Shown one piece after another: positions 5,773 through 5,973 of a stretch of DNA of 5,973 nucleotides (positions are counted from its first letter, which is position 1; each line of letters begins with the position of its first letter). Location of the stretch: assembly GCA_027340195.1 (NCBI GenBank), contig DAHWNE010000183.1, positions 1 to 5,973 of the forward strand. Direction: 5' to 3'. Made by a program: the position numbers and the translations under genes. This DNA comes from Acetobacteraceae bacterium. Lineage in GTDB: Bacteria; Pseudomonadota; Alphaproteobacteria; Acetobacterales; Acetobacteraceae. The notes under the pieces are model-generated. The model was not told the origin of the DNA, did not search any database, and saw only the letters and a list, made by a program, of their open reading frames with translations.

Positions 5773-5973
5773 ATGACAGTTCGGCCGGATCGGTCCGAAT
5801 CTGGGCTTCAAAAAGATGGGGAGGCAGGCGCGACAAACGTGACCGAAGCCAAGGGATCTCCGGCCAGAGGCCGGCCCAGCGGGGCACCTGAGCGAGCGGT
5901 TTTCGCCGCCAATTTCCGTCGCGCTCGCGAGGAAGCCGGCATGACGCAACGGGAGGTCTCCCGCCTCCTTAAA
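5773..5973 (+). CDS. XRE-family helix-turn-helix regulator, N-terminal part (runs off the window)
   Basis: An open frame of 67 codons without a stop at the window edge. Residues 44-67 (FAANFRRAREEAGMTQREVS, then RLLK) are the first helix and start of the second helix of an XRE/Cro-CI HTH domain; AG(M/L)TQ..(V/L)(A/S) is the family hallmark. The stretch before the HTH is polar and rich in Gly, Pro and charged residues (KGSPARGRPSGAPE) and looks disordered. ATG 5773 has no ribosome-binding site. GTG 5839 (residue 23) is an alternative that would give a more usual short N-terminus, with GGGGAGG at 5818-5824 but a long 14-nt spacer. The rest of the HTH and any sensor domain lie beyond the window. 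Nothing shows that it controls the catabolic genes; it is separated from them by the crotonase remnant. Confidence 0.8.
   Translation, partial: MTVRPDRSESGLQKDGEAGATNVTEAKGSPARGRPSGAPERAVFAANFRRAREEAGMTQREVSRLLK

Noticed and set aside
5860..5874. CCGGCC-AGA-GGCCGG dyad
   Set aside because: Inside the XRE coding frame in a Gly/Pro/Arg-rich stretch, where such GC-rich dyads arise easily from codon bias.
5737..5949. 70-codon minus-strand frame at the right end
   Set aside because: Antisense to the XRE HTH sequence, which has a clear family signature on the plus strand.

Overview
This is a GC-rich bacterial window. The base composition, codon use and gene types suggest a proteobacterium, most likely an alphaproteobacterium, but no marker gene fixes the taxon. 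It reads as an accessory catabolic locus for a CoA-activated carboxylic acid. Two divergent gene pairs share a short central control region, and the right flank is decayed.

Left arm (minus strand, read right to left from about 2580): a thiolase-fold protein of the lipid-transfer/SCP-x type, which lacks the usual acylating cysteine, is followed 4 nt later by an uncommon two-domain protein. That protein joins a DUF35 zinc-ribbon/OB-fold module directly to a complete SMP-30/gluconolactonase beta-propeller. Thiolase-like plus DUF35 pairs are known to work as complexes, for example the Ltp2-ChsH2(DUF35) retro-aldolase of steroid side-chain catabolism and the archaeal thiolase/HMG-CoA synthase/DUF35 assembly. 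A third gene may start at the left edge (8 codons visible).

Centre (2543-2674): the divergent control region has a -10-like AT-rich core inside a 7-bp inverted repeat. It also holds a 15-codon open frame with a good ribosome-binding site that overlaps the thiolase start.

Right arm (plus strand): a zinc-dependent medium-chain alcohol dehydrogenase/reductase overlaps by ATGA with an AMP-forming acyl-CoA synthetase. A plausible but unproven scheme is that the synthetase loads the acid onto CoA, the thiolase-like/DUF35 pair cleaves or condenses a C-C bond, the dehydrogenase handles the aldehyde, ketone or enoyl intermediate, and the tethered lactonase opens a lactone.

Right flank: the C-terminal end of an enoyl-CoA hydratase lies tail-to-tail on the minus strand, cut by an in-frame TAA and lacking its N-terminal part. 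Next comes about 270 bp without a gene, containing three perfect inverted repeats. The window ends in the first 67 codons of an XRE-type HTH regulator that runs off the edge. No tRNA, rRNA, CRISPR array or insertion sequence was seen.
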